From a virus, in IMG/VR virus record IMGVR_UViG_3300020430_000083, positions 1 through 25,828 of that record: a stretch of DNA of 25,828 nucleotides; one strand, given 5' to 3'. The notes under the pieces are model-generated. The model was not told the origin of the DNA. It saw only the letters and a program-made list of their open reading frames with translations, and did no database searches. The translations under genes and the position numbers were made by a program. Positions 20,226-25,828 of the stretch are shown here, piece by piece. The stretch's first letter is position 1. Each line of letters begins with the position of its first letter.

Positions 20226-23200
20226 TATCCCCTCCTTCTTGGTTAGTCATCATTTCTGCACCAGTTATTGCCAATGGTAAGGCGCTAAACAAAGCAAAGC
20301 CTTTTTTGATTCTTTCTTTTAGTGCAGGTGTAAAAAGTAAAAGTCTAAACTTATGATCTTTTACTTCATCCATATTCCTGCTTTCACCATATTGACGGTA
20401 ACTTCCTATTCTTCTTGGGTTGTTGTTTAGGTAATCTTCTGCAGGAACATCAATAATTTTTGCATCTGTACCTTCTATTAAGGTTTCTAGATTCTTAGGA
20501 ATAATCTTGTTGTACAACAAAGGATTCTTAATATTTATATCCCGGATTGTTGTAAGTAACTCGTGACTAGGTAAAGCTATACCATCCTTACCTTCATCCA
20601 TTGCCTGCACCAATATTCTTTTAAGTGCTAGGTTTGTGAAGTCTTTACCACCTTTTACAAAAGGTGCATCAGGATACATAGGATATGCGTTAAGGGCAGA
20701 TGTATTTTTGAGCTTAACTTTACGCATCCTTTTTCTAAGATCTGTGTACAATGACATTCCCATAAGCTGTGACACTTGCTTTATAAAACCGTCCGACATC
20801 ACATCCATCATTGTAATATCACCATCAATGTTGATGTTTGTTAGGTTTTCATATTCTTCAAAGATACTTGCATAACTTATCATCCATTCTTTTTCTTCTG
20901 TTAAAACAGCAGTATCCATTAGCTTGGCTGCTTCTACTTCATCAATAGTGTCACTAGCAGAAGTACCCCATGTAAACCCTTCAGGCAATTTGCCTGTTTC
21001 ACGCCAATGCAATATAGCTTCATCTGTTTTGGTTCTGCTAAACGGTGTTGGATCTACAGCATCAAGCTGCCTTCCTTCAAATCGCAAGAAGTTTGACATC
21101 ATACCTGTATCAGGCAACCCATTATATTCATCTGCACTAACTTTAGGTAGGTTGTGCTTTTCAACAAACTTGTCATACAGATTTTGAATATCAAATTGTT
21201 TGGCTTCTAAATTTGCTCTAAGATGTGCTTCCCAGCTTTCTAAACCTAATATTTCATCTTCTTCTATTTCCCCACTTGCACGCAATCGCTTCTGTTCGTT
21301 TAATTGTGCCTGCTCATAGCCATAGCCAAACAATTCACTTACTACTGATTTTCTACCCCTGCCTTCCATAAAAGCTGAATTTAGACCAAACAATTCATTC
21401 ATTACGCTTGCAACAAGTTGACCCTTTTGAAATTTAAAGCTGCTAGTAGCATCATTGAAATCTGCTTGTGTTGGAATTTTGTTAGCTACAGACAAGGCTT
21501 GTTCCATAATATTTTTATAGAAATCAATGTTACCTTCATCTACTTTGATTCCATATTCTTCTAATATACTTGGAAGGGCATCATCTATAGATGATTCTAG
21601 AATTTCACCTACTTCTGCGGCAGAAGTATTAAAGTCTTCTATATTCTTTTCGTTTAACAAACCTTTGCCATAACGTGCATTTTGTGACCAATCGCTTTGG
21701 ATTTCTTCTATGCTTTTAACATTGGCAGGTTGATTTACTATATCTGTAAAGTCACGACCAACAGATCTGTAATGCACTACTTCACCATCCCCAAAATGGG
21801 AATTAGTGTAGATTTGATTATAGCGTATTGTTGGCATATTCTTGTCTGTTATCTGCTTTTCATTAGCAAACGTTAAGGTAATTTCTTCATAATCACCTTG
21901 CATATCTTCGCCATCTAAAGTGTATTCACTAAATCTAGTTTCGCCATCTTCACCTATGCTTGGATAGTCTATATAGCCTTCATCAAAATTATTATTTGAA
22001 ACAGCTTCCCTTACCTGAATGATGTCATGTGGGTTATTGATTTGATATTCTTGTCCATGCCTACCATGTCTGCCCACAATTTCGCCGTCTTTGTATAAAG
22101 TCCATCCATATTCTGCGTTGCCTATAGCATAGAAACCATCATTCCTATCTTGGTTAAATCCTTCTACACTTACCCTACTAAATGGCTGGTCTTCATATCG
22201 AATCCTTACTAGGTCTTCCATATATTCTTCTAGCATACCATGTAGTTCAGGTGATCTTCCTTCTACATTCCCGTGATATATTTCAGTATCTGATTCACGT
22301 GAACGCAATTCTTTGAGTTCATTGATTAGTTCACCAACCTTAACTTCATCTGGATCACCCCTAGCTGTTTCACTACCTGTTAATTTATTTCTAATAAACC
22401 GTGTTATAGCGTCATAATCACCAAATTCTTCATTTTCCAATAACATATCTATTTCTTCAGAAAAGTACCCAGGGTTTTCGCTATCAAATCTTTCATATGA
22501 AATGATGTCTTCTGCAGGATTAGAAACCCTTTCCATTTCCTGCACAGTGCCCTTACGCTCATTTACTTGCAGCTTGACTTGGTTGTTCCTTATGAAATTA
22601 ACTAGCTCTTGCCTATCAAAACTTTTGTTGCCTTTGCTTTCCTGATTTTTTAGGAAGTCATCTACACCAACCCATTTGAGTTCTTCTTCTTTGACGCCAC
22701 CTTTCTTTTTTATAATTTGTATAGCATCAGCAGTAGAAATTTTAGGTGGTAGAATCTTTGCTGCTTCTAGTAGCTGGCTATAGAAACCAAGTTCATCAAT
22801 TTCATTGAATGATACATTTTCACGCAATGCACCGGACCCCACAGACTTATCCTTATCCATTGGCGGTGATGTGTCTTTAACCATTCCCATTTCATTATCA
22901 ACAATGGTATCTATTTCTTTTTTATCCTTAGATGCTTGTGCTTTTTCCCGGGCGTTTTCTAGACCCTTCTTTAATACTTCACCACCTTTTCTAACAAGTG
23001 GCGCACCAACCCTAGTTATTTCTTCCCCTAAGACCGCACCAATAGTTGATGCAGTTGTTAATTCTTTTTTGTTAATGCCATCTTGTTGGTCTGCATTTAT
23101 CCTTACACTTTGTTGTGCAAGGTTGTCTGCAGCACTAAACACAGCACCTTCCACCCCGGTAGCCACAGACGCCTTAGTAGGATTAGCCATAATGATTTCT

Positions 23201-23901
23201 TTAAGAATTGCTTTGACACCTTCTTTGGTAGCAATTTTTCCTGCTTGCTTTCCTGCTACACCTATACCAAAGGTAGCCAACCCAACCCAATTGGTCACAT
23301 CCCAAGCGGCGTGAGCTATACCCATCCCTGTATTAGAAGCAGATATGCCATCTCTATCAGATGTTTCCATTAGGTAATACATAGCCTTGGCTACATCTAC
23401 AGGCATAGATCTAGTCTTGTTGGCTTGTACCATCATATAAGGAAGATTGTAGTTAAACTTCAGCATAAAGTTTACACCCCAATCCGCATAGCTATGCCCT
23501 GAATCTAATGGCTTTGCGTCTTGAGCTTGGGTTGTAGAATTTCTACCATGCCTTTTTCTAGCTGGTTTGTGATTCATATAATGATAAAGGATTCTAGATG
23601 CACCAATCCACAATGGATCTTCATATTGTGAATCTTCAGGCTTTGCTATTTGCTGGTCAATAAATTCCCTATTCATTGCATAGTTAGGCAATGACTGGAA
23701 CTTAGCTCGCATAGCATCATAATCATGTGCTTCGGGTGTTTCAGGCTCTATTCCCGGTGGATAACCTTCATCCCAATTCAAAGGCTTTTGCCCAATAGAT
23801 TCATATACCTTTCCATCTAATGGGTTGCGATACACAAAGCCACTGCCATTTATTCTAACAGCTTGTGTATTCATATGACCTTCTATAAATTCATCTTTCA
23901 T
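20206..23901 (-). CDS. Giant virion protein with polyvalent-protein (LPD-like) domains, 1231 aa
   Basis: Residues 1-330 are helical with WIGASRILYHYMN, WGVNFMLKFNYNLPYMMVQA and hydrophobic glycine-rich helices (200-226), typical of internal virion proteins. Residues 370-450 contain FYSQLLEAAKILPPKISTAD, then KKKGGVKEEELKWVGVDDFL and a block ending FIRNNQVKLQV. Residues about 705-745 have HYRSVGRDF...SIEEIQSDWSQNARYGKG, and near 1110 FTNLALKRILVQAMDEGKDGIAL. This series (GVK.eEl.W.Gl..fL, HYR, EIQSDWxQ, L.lKR.l..A...G.d.ia) is the hallmark of 'large polyvalent protein' domains found in injected phage and conjugative proteins. The C-terminus has a hydrophobic helix GFALFSALPLAITGAEMM. Probably delivered with the DNA. 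Confidence 0.76.
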   Translation of the reverse strand: MKDEFIEGHMNTQAVRINGSGFVYRNPLDGKVYESIGQKPLNWDEGYPPGIEPETPEAHDYDAMRAKFQSLPNYAMNREFIDQQIAKPEDSQYEDPLWIGASRILYHYMNHKPARKRHGRNSTTQAQDAKPLDSGHSYADWGVNFMLKFNYNLPYMMVQANKTRSMPVDVAKAMYYLMETSDRDGISASNTGMGIAHAAWDVTNWVGLATFGIGVAGKQAGKIATKEGVKAILKEIIMANPTKASVATGVEGAVFSAADNLAQQSVRINADQQDGINKKELTTASTIGAVLGEEITRVGAPLVRKGGEVLKKGLENAREKAQASKDKKEIDTIVDNEMGMVKDTSPPMDKDKSVGSGALRENVSFNEIDELGFYSQLLEAAKILPPKISTADAIQIIKKKGGVKEEELKWVGVDDFLKNQESKGNKSFDRQELVNFIRNNQVKLQVNERKGTVQEMERVSNPAEDIISYERFDSENPGYFSEEIDMLLENEEFGDYDAITRFIRNKLTGSETARGDPDEVKVGELINELKELRSRESDTEIYHGNVEGRSPELHGMLEEYMEDLVRIRYEDQPFSRVSVEGFNQDRNDGFYAIGNAEYGWTLYKDGEIVGRHGRHGQEYQINNPHDIIQVREAVSNNNFDEGYIDYPSIGEDGETRFSEYTLDGEDMQGDYEEITLTFANEKQITDKNMPTIRYNQIYTNSHFGDGEVVHYRSVGRDFTDIVNQPANVKSIEEIQSDWSQNARYGKGLLNEKNIEDFNTSAAEVGEILESSIDDALPSILEEYGIKVDEGNIDFYKNIMEQALSVANKIPTQADFNDATSSFKFQKGQLVASVMNELFGLNSAFMEGRGRKSVVSELFGYGYEQAQLNEQKRLRASGEIEEDEILGLESWEAHLRANLEAKQFDIQNLYDKFVEKHNLPKVSADEYNGLPDTGMMSNFLRFEGRQLDAVDPTPFSRTKTDEAILHWRETGKLPEGFTWGTSASDTIDEVEAAKLMDTAVLTEEKEWMISYASIFEEYENLTNINIDGDITMMDVMSDGFIKQVSQLMGMSLYTDLRKRMRKVKLKNTSALNAYPMYPDAPFVKGGKDFTNLALKRILVQAMDEGKDGIALPSHELLTTIRDINIKNPLLYNKIIPKNLETLIEGTDAKIIDVPAEDYLNNNPRRIGSYRQYGESRNMDEVKDHKFRLLLFTPALKERIKKGFALFSALPLAITGAEMMTNQEGGDNVNTTY

Positions 23902-23908
23902 TTATGCC

Positions 23909-25828
23909 TCAATTTATTGGAAAGAAAGATGGCATAACATTGTTAAATTTGTTTTGATTACCATCATCTTCCACTTTGGTTAGTTCTTCTAATATATCTA
24001 ATAGTTCTGCTTTTCTTTCTGCAGTTGTGCTACGGTCAGCTAGTTCCGCTTGTATTGTAGTTTTAGCCTGATCATATGTTCTGACGCCTAGAAAACTAAC
24101 CCTTGCAGCTAGGTTTCTATAAACATTACTTCCATCCGGGCGTAAGCCTTGTTGTAATAGATCTAGGATTTTGGTTTCAAATACTTCCTGATCAAAGCCA
24201 GGTTTACGCATTTCAACAATCAAAGCGTTTTCAATTGCACCATATGTCTGTAAATTTTCTGTGCTTATTGTATTGGCATTTAGAATAATATTAGATGGCA
24301 ATTTAAGTGCAGACTTAACTCTACCAAGTAGATCTTTTGTATCCTGATCCTGCCTAATTGTTAGCTTGTCAGAATAATGTAACATATCCTTATAGGTTAT
24401 TTTATTCTGTTTAAATAAATCTAATAGCTTTGAATGTGTGGTCTTTGCTAGCTCATTACCTTGCAGTAAATCAAGTTCTAGTTCTTGTATTACATCACCT
24501 TCACTTTCAACAATTTTAAAAGCAAAGTTACCACCACGCCCAAAGATGTCAAACCTCGGGCCGACTAATTCTTCTAGGAATGTATTGACCTTTTTACCTT
24601 CTTCAGGGTCTTGCATAAATATTTGTTTAGCAAGGGTTCTAATTTTTTCTAGCTTTTGATCAGGTGGTATAGTGTCATCTACAATAGTAGTAATAATGTT
24701 TCTATTAAGGGTTTGTATGCTATCGTTTTTTACTACTTCTATATTATTAGACACAGCATTATCTAATGTTATGTTGTCACTTAAGGCGGATCTAGCTGCA
24801 TTTAAAACATCTTGTATGCTAGTTAAATCCTTGTTTCTGCCTAAAGCGTAATGCTGTAAAACGTTTTGCAAATTTTTAGGTAAGGCTAGGAAGAATGATG
24901 ATTTCTTTTTACCATTAACAATTCTTTCTGACAGATGCGTGCCTGCTTTTACTTCTGCAATTGCTTGTTCTAGGACATTGTAACCTACTGACCTTTGTTC
25001 ATTGCTTTGTGAATATTCGTGAATAAATGTTTGTGCCTTGCCTTTGGCTGCATTTAGGATTGCTGCATCCCAATCCTTCTTCATAGTCTTTACATATTCA
25101 GAACTATGCCCAGCAGCTATAGCTTTAACTTCCCAATCCTTGAAAATGCCATCTAATAGGTTTTTAGTTGGAACACCACGTTTATTAGATGATTGTGTTG
25201 TGTCAGCAGTATCTTGATCTAGCGCTACATTATCTACTTGCTGTATGAATCCTTTTTCATCCCGGTAATAAGGTGTTCCTGCATCAAACCAGGTGTCCAC
25301 CACATCTAATTCATTTGTCCATGTTCTAGTGAATAGTGCTTTGTTCTGATTTTTTATATCTGTATTGTATTTTGTAGCTACAGTTTCATATTGACCATAG
25401 GCATACATATTAAGTTCTGCTCTGAACTTCCTAGCAAACGCAGGGTTAATGTCATCAAAAACAGAAGCATATCCAGTTACAATGCTTTCATATTGTGTCT
25501 TTACAAATTCAGGTGGGTACAATGCAGGATTCAAATCTGCCTTTAACTTCAGATCACCAATAGCAACCTTGGCGGCATAGGCTAAATCATTGTATGTTGT
25601 GACTTGTGCGGCATCTTTGGCAGCTACACCAAAGGTACTCCAATTATCACCAATCCCTTTTAACTTCTCTTTTACTGCTTGTTTCGCATCAGTAATGGCA
25701 TCTTCTTTGTTAGCATCTGCATCAGGCATTGCAAACGCATCCTGAAGCTGTGTTATATCAGGTGCTTGTTCGGGCCCGTATTCTGCACCTTCAATCTTAG
25801 CAATAGCATTAGCCTTGTTTAGAAAGAA
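23909..25828 (-). CDS. Internal virion protein (gp15-like position), N-terminus outside window
   Basis: An ATG at 25729 exists, but the frame stays open for 33 more codons to the right edge and reads as normal protein (KIEGAEYGPEQAPDITQLQDA), so the true start is outside the window; I list it as partial. The visible 639 residues are alpha-helical, Asp/Lys/Asn-rich, without cysteines in the parts I read, and end NKFNNVMPSFFPIN. Repeated features such as YNDLAYAAKVAIGDLK and ADLNPALYPPEFVKTQYESI recall helical core proteins. By order (upstream of two very large virion genes and a gp17-type fibre) it corresponds to T7 gp15. The next start follows seven bases after its stop. Confidence 0.66.
   Translation of the reverse strand, partial: FFLNKANAIAKIEGAEYGPEQAPDITQLQDAFAMPDADANKEDAITDAKQAVKEKLKGIGDNWSTFGVAAKDAAQVTTYNDLAYAAKVAIGDLKLKADLNPALYPPEFVKTQYESIVTGYASVFDDINPAFARKFRAELNMYAYGQYETVATKYNTDIKNQNKALFTRTWTNELDVVDTWFDAGTPYYRDEKGFIQQVDNVALDQDTADTTQSSNKRGVPTKNLLDGIFKDWEVKAIAAGHSSEYVKTMKKDWDAAILNAAKGKAQTFIHEYSQSNEQRSVGYNVLEQAIAEVKAGTHLSERIVNGKKKSSFFLALPKNLQNVLQHYALGRNKDLTSIQDVLNAARSALSDNITLDNAVSNNIEVVKNDSIQTLNRNIITTIVDDTIPPDQKLEKIRTLAKQIFMQDPEEGKKVNTFLEELVGPRFDIFGRGGNFAFKIVESEGDVIQELELDLLQGNELAKTTHSKLLDLFKQNKITYKDMLHYSDKLTIRQDQDTKDLLGRVKSALKLPSNIILNANTISTENLQTYGAIENALIVEMRKPGFDQEVFETKILDLLQQGLRPDGSNVYRNLAARVSFLGVRTYDQAKTTIQAELADRSTTAERKAELLDILEELTKVEDDGNQNKFNNVMPSFFPIN

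Noticed and set aside
22805-23314. Plus-strand open frame of 169 codons over the giant virion gene
   Set aside because: Antisense shadow with serine/leucine-rich composition and no operon context.
1-25828. CRISPR array, tRNA genes, rRNA or insertion sequences
   Set aside because: No regularly spaced repeats, no recognisable tRNA T-loop/acceptor patterns and no transposase were seen on reading both strands.

Overview
The window looks like a 25.8 kb piece of a tailed bacteriophage genome. Genes are packed with 1-26 base overlaps, and the virion genes follow a T7-like podovirus logic: internal core proteins, tail fibre, lysis, small and large terminase, and a gp13-like protein. Base composition is low to moderate GC by eye. 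Several small proteins (the KPGLYANIHAK type, the MAKGVKHF type, the HEAVC/RIKRLE type, DUF6321) are of kinds I associate with marine and alphaproteobacterial phages, so a marine proteobacterial podovirus is my best guess. The host is inference only. I saw no RNA polymerase, DNA polymerase, capsid or portal gene, so the genome continues on both sides.

Layout. (1) Positions 1-7082, minus strand, transcribed right to left: a DUF1064 nuclease, a DnaA domain IV-like protein, a C5-cytosine methyltransferase, a winged-helix replication-type protein whose gene carries an origin-like repeat cluster, two small proteins, the small terminase, two overlooked micro-genes (a one-helix membrane protein and a CxxC zinc protein), the large terminase, a gp13/GNAT-like protein, and small proline- or lysine-rich proteins ending in a DUF6321 protein cut by the edge. 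(2) Positions 7083-7220: a divergent control region with a sigma70-like promoter and an 11-bp direct repeat. (3) Positions 7221-11201, plus strand: an early-type block with a conserved hypothetical gene, a small serine recombinase, two tiny genes, a YqaJ-type exonuclease with a RecT-type annealing protein, a LexA-type DNA-binding domain protein and a small conserved protein. (4) Positions 11198-25828, minus strand: a GH24 lysozyme, three tiny basic proteins with a shared C-terminal tail, a 3TM holin and further membrane proteins, an AT-hook-like peptide, a tail-associated protein, an RCC1 beta-propeller tail protein, a T7 gp17-type fibre, and three very large internal virion/ejection proteins, the last cut by the right edge.

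How it fits together. The plus block supplies recombination (exonuclease, annealing protein, serine recombinase) and a possible regulator. The first minus block couples replication initiation and DNA modification to packaging. The second minus block builds the ejection apparatus and host-recognition tail and ends in the lysis module. The plus block splits what in T7 is a continuous run from fibre to lysis to terminase. The two converging operons at 11198-11201 share one CTAG as both stop codons.

Eight genes or gene fragments shorter than 60 residues or cut by the edge were found by direct reading: 1-223, 213-344, 2855-3016, 3018-3152, 8716-8874, 12041-12163, 13264-13443 and 13418-13540. The most rewarding spots are the repeat cluster inside the replication gene, the trio of KYGKKK-tailed proteins, the overlapping micro-genes between the terminase subunits, and the possible recoding or non-AUG start near 8704-8716.
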